From Bacteriovoracaceae bacterium (GTDB lineage Bacteria; Bdellovibrionota; Bacteriovoracia; Bacteriovoracales; Bacteriovoracaceae): DNA of 64,000 nt. The notes under the pieces are model-generated. The model made no database searches, was not told the origin of the DNA, and was given only the letters and a program-made list of their open reading frames with translations. The translations under genes and the position numbers were made by a program. Positions within the stretch are counted from its first letter, which is position 1. Every line of letters starts with the position of its first letter. Shown here in pieces: positions 43,147 to 53,029 of the stretch. The stretch is from assembly GCA_024711325.1 (NCBI GenBank), contig JANJTC010000001.1, positions 329,603-393,602 of the forward strand, in the 5' to 3' direction.

Positions 43147-43407
43147 CTATTTCAATTGATTTTGAATTTTATGAACCACTAAATCGAATGTTTTATAAAG
43201 GTCATCGGCCTGCGCTTTTGCAAAGAACTCCTGATGGCCGGAATGAATAGTCACTTCCGAACAATGATTTATGCCTTCTGTCCAACAAGTCCAGTGAACA
43301 TTAGATTGAGGACCAAGCCATTTATTAAACTTTGCAGATTTTTCACGAATCATCTCATCAAGGGCAGGTGTATGTTCCATATGACGAAAAGTGATATTGA
43401 CGTTCAT
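43147..43407 (-). CDS. hpf: Short ribosome hibernation factor HPF/RaiA
   Basis: The 86-residue protein is a short HPF/RaiA (sigma-54 modulation) domain: NVNITFRHMEHTPALDEMIREKSAKFNKW and the C-terminal FFAKAQADDLYKTFDLVVHKI. It binds the ribosome decoding region in stationary phase. AAGGAG lies eight bases before the ATG. A TATAAT at 43434-43439 (minus strand) is a likely -10 box, and fadD follows by 13 bases. The protein ends at about the short HPF length, without the long C-terminal dimer domain. Confidence 0.88.
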   Translation of the reverse strand: MNVNITFRHMEHTPALDEMIREKSAKFNKWLGPQSNVHWTCWTEGINHCSEVTIHSGHQEFFAKAQADDLYKTFDLVVHKIQNQLK

Positions 43408-43433
43408 TAGTTACTCCTTGTTAGACCTCTTTT

Positions 43434-43439
43434 ATTATA
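43434..43439 (-). promoter_or_regulatory. Candidate -10 box for hpf-fadD
   Basis: A perfect TATAAT lies on the minus strand 27 bases before the hpf ATG. The -35 position (CTTAGT at 17 bases) is poor, and it overlaps a small stem (CCTC/GAGG), so the assignment is tentative. Confidence 0.4.
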
Positions 43440-43502
43440 GAGGCTTAGTCTGCATGACTAAGAGTATCAACCATCTTCAGCATGAAAAATAAATTTAACT
43501 GA

Positions 43503-44243
43503 CTAGAGTGCTTTGTTTTGAACGACCATTCTGACTGCGGCCGGAAGAATTTCCGCTGGAAGATCCATAAAACTGCGGTGAGGAACAAAGCCATACTGTC
43601 CGTAATAGTAGAAATAGATAATATTAAAACCGGCATCATTCAATTCTTTCTCCAGATCAAGGGAGTCAAGAATTCTACGGATAGGGGTCCATTTCCCAAA
43701 CATCTGCCACAGAACATTTCTTTCATCAAACATGAATCCATCAGGGATAAAAAGCTTTTTCCGATGAACCATGGTTTCTGCCACAAAAATACCTTGGAGG
43801 GTTAAGTGATCACTAATTAATCGGTAATAGCTTGACCGATCGGGATCTTCGGTCAGGCAGTGAAGCAAGTGAGAATCAACAATAATGTCATATTGTTGAG
43901 GTAGATTAATATCTGGATGAGTTACATCCCCTTGGATGCAAGTCACTTCCTGCCCTTCAGTGCTGAAGATTTTTTCCGCCTGGGCCAAAGCAGTAGGGGA
44001 GAAATCGACAAGTGTGACCTGGGCGCCTAGTCTGGCAAGCAGAAGACCTACTCCTCCCCTACCCGCTCCCATTTCTAAAACTTTCAGACCACTCCAGTCA
44101 AGATTTGGCAAGAAACGATTTTTAGATTCAACTGTATAATTAAAGAGACCCTTAGAATAAGTAGTTACTTCCTGCAGGAGATCCACAGAGGAACGTCCAC
44201 TTTCTGATTGATAAGACTCTTCATAGTACGGCTGCAAACTCAT
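43503..44243 (-). CDS. Class I SAM-dependent methyltransferase
   Basis: The 246-residue enzyme has motif I LKVLEMGAGRGGVGLLLARLG, motif II VTLVDFSPTALAQAE, and motif IV DIIVDSHLLHCL. The C-terminal part (residues about 165-246) has aromatic-rich segments (IIYFYYYGQYGF). The substrate is unknown; UbiE/Tam-like families are similar in length. It diverges from the alpha/beta hydrolase at 44268. Confidence 0.8.
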   Translation of the reverse strand: MSLQPYYEESYQSESGRSSVDLLQEVTTYSKGLFNYTVESKNRFLPNLDWSGLKVLEMGAGRGGVGLLLARLGAQVTLVDFSPTALAQAEKIFSTEGQEVTCIQGDVTHPDINLPQQYDIIVDSHLLHCLTEDPDRSSYYRLISDHLTLQGIFVAETMVHRKKLFIPDGFMFDERNVLWQMFGKWTPIRRILDSLDLEKELNDAGFNIIYFYYYGQYGFVPHRSFMDLPAEILPAAVRMVVQNKAL

Positions 44244-44267
44244 TAAAAAAGTGTAAGATGGTTAAGT

Positions 44268-45023
44268 ATGACAAAGCAAAAACATTTTTACTTAATTCGC
44301 GGTTTAATCAGAGAAAAGGCCCATTGGGGAAACTTTATCACCCATCTTCAGGAAATTTTCCCTAAGGCCCTGATTACGACCATCGATATTCCCGGAGCGG
44401 GAGATTATTTTTCCTCACCTTCTCCCCTTACTGTCAAAGAGATGGTTGAAGAAATGCGTCGGGATTTTCTGCGTTTTAAAACCGCCCATGAAGATACTCA
44501 CCTGATAGCGATCTCTTTGGGAGGCATGATTGCCATCGAGTGGATGAAAAAATACCCACAGGACTTTGCCTGGGCCACCTTGATCAATACCAGTTTTGGA
44601 GGAGTCTCTCCTATCCATCACCGACTGCGACCTGAAGCCTTTCTCCATCTCTTAAAAGTCCCTCTTCTTTCAGGTCGAAAGAAAGAATCTCATATCCTCG
44701 AACTAGTCACCAATCATAAGGACATCTTTTCAGAAACTTTGGACCATTGGGAAATTATTCAAAAAGAACGACCAGTAAGTCTGGCCAATACATTCAAGCA
44801 ATTGTTTGCTGCGGGAATTTTTCGTTCAGGAGATTTCACTCCACCGATACCACTTCAATTAATCGCTTCCACTCATGACAGGATGGTTAGTGTGGAATGC
44901 TCCAGGGCCATCGCCAGGAAGTGGAATGTCCCTTTAGAGGAGCATCCAACCGGTGGTCATGACCTTACGGTGGATGATCCCAAATGGGTAGCGGAGAGAA
45001 TCAAACTTTCTACTGAGTCCTGA
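44268..45023 (+). CDS. Alpha/beta-hydrolase
   Basis: The 251-residue hydrolase has its nucleophile in IAISLGGMIAIEW (S in the nucleophile elbow), an Asp in STHDRMVSVECS and a His in GGHDLTVDDP. An early RGLIREKAHWGNF could supply the oxyanion region. It is cytoplasmic, with no signal. The substrate is unknown (esterase or thioesterase-like). It overlaps the convergent 45010 gene by 14 bases. Confidence 0.8.
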   Translation: MTKQKHFYLIRGLIREKAHWGNFITHLQEIFPKALITTIDIPGAGDYFSSPSPLTVKEMVEEMRRDFLRFKTAHEDTHLIAISLGGMIAIEWMKKYPQDFAWATLINTSFGGVSPIHHRLRPEAFLHLLKVPLLSGRKKESHILELVTNHKDIFSETLDHWEIIQKERPVSLANTFKQLFAAGIFRSGDFTPPIPLQLIASTHDRMVSVECSRAIARKWNVPLEEHPTGGHDLTVDDPKWVAERIKLSTES

Positions 45024-48000
45024 GCTGAAGTTCCAGGGCCTTTCTGGTGTAAATCCTTCTTACCGGATTTACATCTTTGCCGTCATTGTCCTTCAACTTA
45101 TACACAAGCTTATTATCTTTCTTCTCCACCTTCACTTCAAATGGAGGATTCGCACCATTTTGAAGAACCAAAATGATGTGTCCGGTTTTCTCCAGACGAT
45201 CCATTTGATCTTTAGGGATACTTTTTTCAATCTGACTTAAGTTAACAGCATTAGGGTTTGTTTGAAGCAAGCGGTACTGCTCGTCACTCACTGGTACAGT
45301 GATGGCATTTGCCTGGCCTTGGGTGTTTCTATTCACTGACTCGATGGTAATTGAACCATCTGATAATCGCCGTAAATTAACCAGCTTGGCCTCTTCTCGT
45401 GCCACTGACTCGGCAGTACTGGCAGCTGCTGCCGAAGACCGGGAAGATGACTTCTTACTGGAAGCGGCTGCTCCTGAATTTCCATTACCACTTCCACTGG
45501 TATTGAACTGAGCTTCATTCACGCTTGCGGGTGAACGGTTAGAATCTTCTATGACAGATGGAAGGGCCGAAACAAAATTAGAAGATTTGGCCTTGGCCCG
45601 TTTCTGAGTTTCCTCTTCTTGTTTAGCTACGGCCGCCACTTGTTGTTTTGCCATATTCTGCTGATTTGCAATGGCCTCATTAAGAAGTTTATATTGCGTG
45701 TCCGTCAATTTCCTTTGCTCGGCCAGAAGGGTTTCAAGCGCTTCGATTTTGGCCTTCATTGATTGCTCAGCCGAGACCGAAGCACTATCATTACCTTTAT
45801 TGGTTTTTTTCCATGTATCAAGTTCGCTCTTCCATTGATCCAGAAGTTCTTCTTTACTCTCATCACTCATGTTCTCAATCTTGGGAACGTCAGCAATGAC
45901 CGGTGGAGGTGAAGCGATATTAGAATAGCTGGAAGAATCTTCAAAAGAATCGACGCTGGCCTGACCGAAAACTCCATCACTATTCTTTTCCATTACACTG
46001 GCCAGATTAGCGAACATGCCCGGATCTTCTGATTTATCATTCGTCCCATTCATACTGCCAGAGGTATCTTTAGCAGTGAAGGCTTCCATAATCTCTTCAA
46101 AAGCTGAACCACTATGCTCAGGACGAGTTTCACTTTTTGCTAACGCTTTGGCGGCATTAATTGAGGTATCTTTAATTTCTCTGTGTTCGGCCATCAAGTC
46201 CGAAGTTTCATCTTTAGCATATTCAGCGTGGATTTTCCCGTTCCTGTCCCGTGGGAAAGAATATTGGGCCCGGTATTTGGCCTTAAGGGCCTCTATATTT
46301 TCAAAACCTCGGCTAAAACAATTTGGATCTGATTTTTCTTTGGCACAATAGTCTCGTCTGAACTGGTTAAAACTCTTGGCAGGACCTCCGTCCTTAGCGA
46401 TTCTGTTTTTAGAACAATAATCAAGGTTGAATTTCTTTAACTCTATATTCTCATTATAATTCGGGTTAAAGTAATTCTGAGTCTCACGAGCAAGAGTTTT
46501 TACTCTATGCTTGTTATCTTTTAGGCCCTTGGCCGCTTGGTCCTGAGCTTTTTCAAGGGATGAACAATAAAAGGAATATGAAGAAACACACTGCTCTGCC
46601 GGAAATGGCTTCCCACCATAGGACGAGTCTCCACCTCTTAAGTTACATTCGCTAGGATGAACAAATGATTTACTGGTGTTTGCATGAACATAATCTTCCA
46701 GTTCTTTTTGTCCCTGCGGCAAGATAACGTCTTCAACTGAAAGAGGGTCTTCTTTAAACTTAGTTATTTCATCTAAGGCAGCTTTTTCGGCCTGGGTATT
46801 GGTTAACTTTAAAACATCTCCATTCATGAAAAACTTCTTGGTCATTTCATCAAACTTATCGATGTTTTTGATAATGGCGCGCTTACACCCCAGACTGTAC
46901 TGACCGCAAGAGCTATTTTCAGGAGACAAACTTGCTTTCATGATGTTGAAAAGCTCTTGTTTCTTTTTAGGCAGTACTTTGTTGGTAATGTCTTTTAATT
47001 CATTTTTATTTTTTTCAGTCATTCCCACATTTTCGAAATAGTTATCAAAATCATCATTGGCCGAGAAAAGATTTTTAAATAGAGGATTTCGATTTAAGAA
47101 CCTCATACGTGTTTCAAGTCGGGCAATCTCTGGGGCATTCATCAATTCTGAGTGGGTCGTGAGATCAATCAGCTTCTTTTCCAGAGCATTGTAGTCCCAA
47201 TTCTCGGGAGAAAATGATTCATTGGCAATAGAGGTGTAAAATTCGTTATCATCTGGAAACTGATTTTTGGCCATGAACTCTTTAGGTCCCACACACTGGC
47301 CTTCTTCAAAAGGTTTCTGAGAAAGTAAATTAATATTGGCCTCAGGGATCTTGACCTGACTTAAAACTTCTTCAATTTTTCTTTCAAGCGCCTTGTTGGC
47401 CGTTTTATTAGTATCATCACCATTAATCCGTTGCATTATGGTAGTTTGACGACCATGGGCCTGAAGACTTAGCTTATGCAGAGAATCCTGCATTGATTGA
47501 AGCATCTTCTGACCAGCACCACTTTGAAAACTCTTGGTGAAAAAGCCCGCACTATAGAGGGAACTGATTTTTTTCTCTTCCTCAGCTTCTTTCAAAGCAT
47601 CAATTGATAGTTTTTCATTTGGCTTGGTTTTTTTCCCTTGAAACAAAATATCAGATTGAAACATCATCCCATCTCTCAAAGAGACGACCCTTCCCATTAA
47701 GTCCTCAAGACCACGGTTAATATTTGAAGAAATTTCCATATTATTTCTTAAAAGAAATTCCTTACGGTCAATTTTCATGATTTTTCTGATGTCATCAACT
47801 TTTGAAGTCTTAAGACAGTCACAGACTTTTTTATCCCCTTTAAGGAGTCCCTCGTTTGAAAAACCTTCAGCAGCAGATCTTTTGTGCCCAAAACATTCAA
47901 TTACTTCATCATTGATCTTCTCCAGACCAGTTAAATAAGTGAGGTCATCAAAAGCACTACATTCCAGCGAAAAATTAAAATTGGGAACTAAATTATGCTC

Positions 48001-48267
48001 TAACTTCGGGACATAGAGATTTTCTATCCCACTTAAGTTAAGACCCATCGTATTGAATCTTTGAGTGTCGTCGACCTTATATTTTATGCCTTCTCCTTTG
48101 TTCGGATCAAAAGCATAAGGTTCAGTACCTATTTCATCATCGAGATTAATATCATGATCTAGTTTTAGTTCAGCATCGTATTTCTTTGCATATTGTGCAA
48201 AGCTTAGTCCGCTGACGAAGATCATGGTTAGCATGATCATTAATTTGGAAGTCATAGTTTTAGTCAT
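45010..48267 (-). CDS. Large exported coiled-coil/low-complexity protein
   Basis: I chose ATG 48267, where the signal peptide (MTSKLMIMLTMIFVSGLSFAQ) starts; the frame opens at 48291. The product is 1085 residues. Cys residues cluster in the first two thirds (SLECSAFDD; IECFGHK; KVCDCLK; SSCGQYSLGCKRA; PSECNLRGG), which suggests disulfide-linked repeats. A long charged helical stretch (about 850-930) is a likely coiled coil (KAKIEALETLLAEQRKLTD). It is followed by a Ser/Ala/Gly-rich linker and a C-terminal domain (about 985-1085) with strand-like segments. I do not recognise a family; a surface or periplasmic structural role is likely. Confidence 0.7.
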   Translation of the reverse strand: MTKTMTSKLMIMLTMIFVSGLSFAQYAKKYDAELKLDHDINLDDEIGTEPYAFDPNKGEGIKYKVDDTQRFNTMGLNLSGIENLYVPKLEHNLVPNFNFSLECSAFDDLTYLTGLEKINDEVIECFGHKRSAAEGFSNEGLLKGDKKVCDCLKTSKVDDIRKIMKIDRKEFLLRNNMEISSNINRGLEDLMGRVVSLRDGMMFQSDILFQGKKTKPNEKLSIDALKEAEEEKKISSLYSAGFFTKSFQSGAGQKMLQSMQDSLHKLSLQAHGRQTTIMQRINGDDTNKTANKALERKIEEVLSQVKIPEANINLLSQKPFEEGQCVGPKEFMAKNQFPDDNEFYTSIANESFSPENWDYNALEKKLIDLTTHSELMNAPEIARLETRMRFLNRNPLFKNLFSANDDFDNYFENVGMTEKNKNELKDITNKVLPKKKQELFNIMKASLSPENSSCGQYSLGCKRAIIKNIDKFDEMTKKFFMNGDVLKLTNTQAEKAALDEITKFKEDPLSVEDVILPQGQKELEDYVHANTSKSFVHPSECNLRGGDSSYGGKPFPAEQCVSSYSFYCSSLEKAQDQAAKGLKDNKHRVKTLARETQNYFNPNYNENIELKKFNLDYCSKNRIAKDGGPAKSFNQFRRDYCAKEKSDPNCFSRGFENIEALKAKYRAQYSFPRDRNGKIHAEYAKDETSDLMAEHREIKDTSINAAKALAKSETRPEHSGSAFEEIMEAFTAKDTSGSMNGTNDKSEDPGMFANLASVMEKNSDGVFGQASVDSFEDSSSYSNIASPPPVIADVPKIENMSDESKEELLDQWKSELDTWKKTNKGNDSASVSAEQSMKAKIEALETLLAEQRKLTDTQYKLLNEAIANQQNMAKQQVAAVAKQEEETQKRAKAKSSNFVSALPSVIEDSNRSPASVNEAQFNTSGSGNGNSGAAASSKKSSSRSSAAAASTAESVAREEAKLVNLRRLSDGSITIESVNRNTQGQANAITVPVSDEQYRLLQTNPNAVNLSQIEKSIPKDQMDRLEKTGHIILVLQNGANPPFEVKVEKKDNKLVYKLKDNDGKDVNPVRRIYTRKALELQLRTQ

Positions 48268-48394
48268 AGCTGCACCCTTTCCCAAATACATTTCGTCAGA
48301 TTCTTATTTATTCTTGATCATTGTACGGAGAAACCATTGAAACTTTAGGGTTAATTAAGAAAACAGCTGTTTACACGTGGGGAGGTGCCAAGGA

Positions 48395-49216
48395 ATGATG
48401 GCAAAAAGCACCTTTTTCGTTATATTTCCCCCCATGAAAAAAGATATGCCCCTTCCCCCCAATCACACTTTAGTTGAAACTTCTGATGGTTCCTTCACTC
48501 TTTTTTCCGAGCTTTTTCAAGAGGCCTGTCACTCTACTTCCGGAGCAAAAACTGAAACCATCCTTCATTATATTGAGGGGACTCATATAATGGCCCAGAT
48601 TGAACGGTTTGAACCATTAACCATACTGGAAGTGGGCTTTGGACTTGGAGTGGGATTTTTAACCACTTGGGAGAAACTGCCAAGAAATAGGAAGTGGCAC
48701 TTTGTCTCTTTGGAACTGGACCGGAAACTTCTTGAATGGTTTAAGTCAAACTATGCAGATCATGAATTCTTAAGAAATTTAAAATGGAACAACAATATTC
48801 TGGAAGCCGAAAATGAATCAGTGAAACTGACCATTCTTCAGGGTGACGCTCGAATGACCTTGCCGGATTACCTTTCTTCCCATGAATTAAAGTGGCATGC
48901 TATTTATCAGGATGCCTTTTCTCCCAAGAAGAACCCGACTCTTTGGACTAAAGAATGGTTTACCCTGTTAAAGACATACTCACATCCGGAAGTGACCCTC
49001 TCCACTTACTCGGCCAGTTCCTCTATTCGAAAAAGTCTGCATGAGACTGGCTGGGGGGTCCAGAAAGGGGAAAAATTCGGACCTAAAAGAACCAGCACCA
49101 GAGCGGTCTTAAACAGGCCGACCGATCCTGAAATCTTACTACAGCTTGATAGATCACCGGTTAATGCTTTTACGGATTTGCACATTCAAGAAACTCTCCA
49201 TAAAATAAAAGAATGA
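48395..49216 (+). CDS. MnmD-like tRNA U34 methyltransferase (DUF752)
   Basis: The start could be 48395 (GGAGG nine bases upstream) or 48434; I chose 48395, giving 273 residues. LEVGFGLGVGFLTTWEK is the SAM motif I of the MnmC methyltransferase domain, and DARMTLPDY...AIYQDAFSPKKNPTLWTKEWF is the family's substrate block. In E. coli the domain is fused to an oxidase (MnmC); here it is free-standing, as in MnmD enzymes. It methylates nm5U34-type wobble uridines by family. The stop overlaps the next ATG. Confidence 0.85.
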   Translation: MMAKSTFFVIFPPMKKDMPLPPNHTLVETSDGSFTLFSELFQEACHSTSGAKTETILHYIEGTHIMAQIERFEPLTILEVGFGLGVGFLTTWEKLPRNRKWHFVSLELDRKLLEWFKSNYADHEFLRNLKWNNNILEAENESVKLTILQGDARMTLPDYLSSHELKWHAIYQDAFSPKKNPTLWTKEWFTLLKTYSHPEVTLSTYSASSSIRKSLHETGWGVQKGEKFGPKRTSTRAVLNRPTDPEILLQLDRSPVNAFTDLHIQETLHKIKE

Positions 49217-50157
49217 AAAACATTTGCTCCCTACTGCCTCTAGAGTATCCCCTCATTCAGGCCGGAATGGTTTGGGTCTCAGGGGGAAAACTTGCCGCTG
49301 CCTCGGCCAATGCCGGCATCCTTGGAGTCATCGGTGCAGGTTCTATGAGGCCCGATCTTTTGGAGGAACACATCCATAAAGCGAAGAAGCTTACTCGTCA
49401 CCCAGAAAGATTGGCAGTCAATGTTCCTCTCCTTTACGAAAAAACCAAAGAACAGCTGGAACTCAGTTTAAAACTGGGTATCCGGACATTCATAACCTCC
49501 GCCGGTTCTCCTAAGACCTATACTAGTTGGCTCAAAGGTGAAGGCGCAAAAGTGATTCATGTCGTTTCTTCACCTGAGTTTGCACTGAAAAGCGAAGCTG
49601 CCGGATGTGATGCAGTCATTGCTGAAGGCTTTGAGGCCGGTGGTCATAATGGAAGAGAAGAAATAACGACCCTTACCCTCATCCCTCAAGTCGTTGACTC
49701 TGTCCGAGTCCCCGTCATAGCTGCCGGAGGTATTGGTGATGGCCGGGCGATTGCCGCTGTAATGTGTTTAGGGGCCCAAGGTGCACAACTTGGAACAAGG
49801 TTTGTCGCTACTATTGAATCCAGTGCCCATTCGAATTTTAAGCAGGCAGTGATCAATTCAAATTCCACTAGCACTATGCTTGCGATGAAAAAATATGTGC
49901 CAGTCAGGCTTTACAAAAACAAATTCTTTGAAGATGTAAAAAAGCTTGAAGATCATGGAGCAACGAAAGAAGAGCTGGAAAAACTTTTAGGTCACGGAAG
50001 GGCCAGAAAAGGAATGCTTGAAGGGGACATGACGGAAGGTGAAATAGAGATAGGTCAGATTGCAGGCCTAATTAAGGATATTCCCTCAGTGGAAGCATTG
50101 GTTAAGCGCCTCATTCAGGAACAACGTCAATCGCTTCCCTCTGGTTATTTTTTCTAG
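49213..50157 (+). CDS. FabK-like enoyl-ACP reductase II / nitronate monooxygenase family
   Basis: The 314-residue FMN TIM-barrel enzyme has PLIQAGMVWVSGGKLAAASANAGILGVIGAG at the start, AEGFEAGGHNGREEITTLTLIPQV, VPVIAAGGIGDGRAIAAV and LGTRFVATIES. GFEAGGHNG is common to FabK and NMO. The length, and ITTLTLIPQVVD, are closer to FabK (enoyl-ACP reductase) than to fungal-type NMO, but I cannot decide without alignment. The start overlaps the MnmD-like stop by four bases. Confidence 0.85.
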   Translation: MKNICSLLPLEYPLIQAGMVWVSGGKLAAASANAGILGVIGAGSMRPDLLEEHIHKAKKLTRHPERLAVNVPLLYEKTKEQLELSLKLGIRTFITSAGSPKTYTSWLKGEGAKVIHVVSSPEFALKSEAAGCDAVIAEGFEAGGHNGREEITTLTLIPQVVDSVRVPVIAAGGIGDGRAIAAVMCLGAQGAQLGTRFVATIESSAHSNFKQAVINSNSTSTMLAMKKYVPVRLYKNKFFEDVKKLEDHGATKEELEKLLGHGRARKGMLEGDMTEGEIEIGQIAGLIKDIPSVEALVKRLIQEQRQSLPSGYFF

Positions 50158-51818
50158 GACTCTGACCAAGGGGTCATTCTGGGAAGCCGCACCCGAAATG
50201 TCGTATTTTCCATCTCAGTCATCAGGCTCAGGGTTCCATTATGGGATTCGATGATCTTTTTAGATATTGAAAGCCCCAAACCAGTCCCCTGATGGGTTTC
50301 TTTGGTAGTAAAAAAAGGGTCCATGATTTTGGAACTAATCTCTTCACTCACACCGTTGCCGCTATCAATGACTAAAATATCAGTCCATTCATAAGTCGGT
50401 TTATACTGAATCTCAATCCAGCGCGGCTCAGGCCCTAAAACAGCAGCGTCAATCGCATTAGAAACTAAATTCATCATCACCTGACTGAGCTGAATCTCAT
50501 TTCCGAAGAGATCAATATTTTTGTCATGATTAATGACTGAAAACTGAATTTGATGACCTAAAAGCTTACTCTTACTAATTTCCAGACAGGGCTCAATAAT
50601 TGAAAGGAATGTGATATTCCTGAAAGGTTCCTCCTCAGCGTCTTTTGCTAGCATCCTGAGACCCTTAATAATCCTGGCAATTCTGTGAGTGGTAGATAAG
50701 ATTTTACCAACTGACTTCTCCAGAGTTTTTTCATCCAGAGGACTTTCAGTCAGTAATACTTTCATCAAACTGGCCGTACCTTCAATGATAGTTAAAGGAT
50801 TGTTAACCTCATGAGCAATACCGGCCGACAACTCTCCCAAGGAGGCAAGCTTTGAGGCATACTGTGCCCGGGCCTCCTGGATTTTCAAATCATTTTTTGC
50901 TTTAGCAAGCTCATTTATCGAAAGGATCGCAGCAATAATTCCTTCTTCCGGTGAGGTGATACGCTTGAGATTAACCATGTACCAGTTCTCATGGCCTTGA
51001 TCATTGGATTTAACTTCCAGAATCTCTTCGGCCTTATCACTCTTTAAAAAATCCAGCAGAACCTTAGGGATGCTTGAGTCTGGGAAAGTTTCCCCCACAC
51101 TTTTATCCAACAGGTGAGTTTTAAAAAAACCATCGGAAAAGTTATTTACCAGGATATACTTTCCGGCCTTATTAATAACTGTCACAATTCCCGGGAACGC
51201 ATCTATTAGTTCCTGCAGCGCTTTTCTTTGGGAATCAGTTTTATATTCTTTGAGGAGAGAATCTCTTAAATAGTTATGTGAAATATAAGAATGATAAAAC
51301 TGATAGAAAAGATTCGCCAAAAGAAGAATACCAATAAGATATGCTGACTCTGATGGATCCGTAAAAAGCACAAAGACGGGAATTGCTGTTAAGGAAAATA
51401 AGTATATCGTGACGGCTTTTAAAGAAGCTGAAAAGGCAGTCACACCTCCCGAAATAAGCGTTACAATAACGCCCCCACAAAACAGTGTTTCAAAAGTCAG
51501 ATCCCCAAAGAATTGGTTCACGGACCAAAAAAGCCCTCCCCAACCCAAACCGGTAAGAGAAACCATCGATAAGTACATCGTCTCAAACAATTTGTTTTTT
51601 GAATCCTGCTTAAGCCAGATTTGAAGAACAAATAGCCTTAGGATCAAGGCAACGACGATAATTCCACTGACTACCAGGGCCTGAGGAAAATCATTAAACA
51701 TCCCACGAAATATATAGATTGATGTAAAAAGTAAAATGAGATGAGGAAATAAAAGTCGAGAGTTCCGTTTCCGAAGAACTTCCAGAAGTTTATGCTCAAT
51801 ATATTCACTCTCGGCCAT
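50154..51818 (-). CDS. Membrane sensor histidine kinase with PAS domain
   Basis: The 554-residue kinase has about six membrane helices (residues 20-190), a PAS domain (about 205-310), a HisKA dimerisation domain with phospho-His in GELSAGIAHEVNNPLTIIEG, and an HATPase domain (about 430-550) with NLVSNAIDA and a G box (DPFFTTKETHQGTGLGLSI). No response regulator lies beside it, so it is an orphan here. It converges with the FabK-like gene (four-base overlap). Confidence 0.9.
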   Translation of the reverse strand: MAESEYIEHKLLEVLRKRNSRLLFPHLILLFTSIYIFRGMFNDFPQALVVSGIIVVALILRLFVLQIWLKQDSKNKLFETMYLSMVSLTGLGWGGLFWSVNQFFGDLTFETLFCGGVIVTLISGGVTAFSASLKAVTIYLFSLTAIPVFVLFTDPSESAYLIGILLLANLFYQFYHSYISHNYLRDSLLKEYKTDSQRKALQELIDAFPGIVTVINKAGKYILVNNFSDGFFKTHLLDKSVGETFPDSSIPKVLLDFLKSDKAEEILEVKSNDQGHENWYMVNLKRITSPEEGIIAAILSINELAKAKNDLKIQEARAQYASKLASLGELSAGIAHEVNNPLTIIEGTASLMKVLLTESPLDEKTLEKSVGKILSTTHRIARIIKGLRMLAKDAEEEPFRNITFLSIIEPCLEISKSKLLGHQIQFSVINHDKNIDLFGNEIQLSQVMMNLVSNAIDAAVLGPEPRWIEIQYKPTYEWTDILVIDSGNGVSEEISSKIMDPFFTTKETHQGTGLGLSISKKIIESHNGTLSLMTEMENTTFRVRLPRMTPWSES

Positions 51819-51850
51819 AAACCTTCATCGGAATTCTACAGAATAAGCTA

Positions 51851-51871
51851 AAGGGGGATTTACTCCCCCTT
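51851..51871 (-). terminator. Terminator after htpX
   Basis: AAGGGGGA and TCCCCCTT flank TTTAC, with TTTAGCTT following on the minus strand. It separates htpX from the sensor kinase gene. Confidence 0.75.
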
Positions 51872-51883
51872 CCTTAAAATAAC

Positions 51884-52774
51884 TTAATAAGATCGTTCTA
51901 AAGCAGCAATTCGATCTTCTAAACTGGGATGGGTCGAGAGAAAATTCATTAAACCTTTTTTAGAAGAGATCTTCATGGTCTTGATGGCATCCTGGCTATC
52001 ATCAACAAAATCAATTTTCTGTTGAAGGCGCTTAAGGGCCGCAACCATCTTATGCCGGCCGGCAAACTGGGCCCCACCTTTGTCAGCACGAAACTCGCGA
52101 ATCCTTGAAAAATAGGCCACTACAAACATTCCTAAAAATGAAAACGCAATTTCAAAAACCATGACAGAAATATGATAGGCCCATCCGGTATTGGCCGGAC
52201 GATCATCATCCCGGTCTCCACTTAGAAAGTTTTGTAAAGCAAATGCCGCAATCCGGGCAAAAAACATGACAAAGGCATTCACTACACCTTGCACCAATGC
52301 CATCGTAACCATATCACCATTGGCCACATGGGCCACTTCATGGGCCAGAACACCTTCTACCTCATCGCTATTCATTTGTTGAAGAAGGCCAGTGGAAACT
52401 GCCACTAAGGCCTTATTCTTAGTTGGCCCGGTAGCAAAAGCGTTGACCTCAGGAGAATGATAAACTCCCACTTCCGGCATCTTTGTAATCCCGGCCTGTT
52501 TGGCCATTTGGTGAACTTTGCGGACGAGTTCCCCATATTGCCCACGCTCATCAACTATCTCAACACCCATCATCCGCTTGGCCATGAATTTTGACATAAG
52601 TAGTGAGATTCCAGATCCCACAAAACCCCAAACCAAACAAAAGACCATCAGAGCAGTATAATTAATTCCAGAGGCAGTAAGATAATTACCAACTCCCAGA
52701 ACACTAAGAATGATACTGACGGAAACCAGCACCAAAATATTAGTCAGCACGAATAAAAAAATACGTTTAGCCAT
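51884..52774 (-). CDS. htpX: Membrane metallopeptidase HtpX
   Basis: Starting at ATG 52774 (TGGAG eight bases upstream) gives 296 residues: MAKRIFLFVLTNILVLV is the classic HtpX start. H-E-V-A-H in VLAHEVAHVANGDM is the M48 zinc site, and FSRIREFRADKGGA the third ligand block. Four membrane helices are visible, two at the N-terminus and two in the middle. It degrades misfolded membrane proteins under envelope stress. An upstream start at 52786 is less likely. Confidence 0.95.
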   Translation of the reverse strand: MAKRIFLFVLTNILVLVSVSIILSVLGVGNYLTASGINYTALMVFCLVWGFVGSGISLLMSKFMAKRMMGVEIVDERGQYGELVRKVHQMAKQAGITKMPEVGVYHSPEVNAFATGPTKNKALVAVSTGLLQQMNSDEVEGVLAHEVAHVANGDMVTMALVQGVVNAFVMFFARIAAFALQNFLSGDRDDDRPANTGWAYHISVMVFEIAFSFLGMFVVAYFSRIREFRADKGGAQFAGRHKMVAALKRLQQKIDFVDDSQDAIKTMKISSKKGLMNFLSTHPSLEDRIAALERSY

Positions 52775-53029
52775 TTTAAACTCCATTAAAATTTCAGGAA
52801 CTCTCTAAAGTTAATGCTTTTTAATATAACGTCAAGATTAGGCCATTATGTTTATAAATAATATCGATAACTTAACACTTCCCTTCATTATTTCTGATTA
52901 AATGCTTCACCCCTAGTTAATGCAAGAATTCTTGTATTCCAAACCATCATTTTCTAACATTCCCTTGTCGATTGGTTGGTTAAGTTGTTACGCTTTGAGT
53001 CTCCGACTATTTTAAAAGGACTTATAGCA

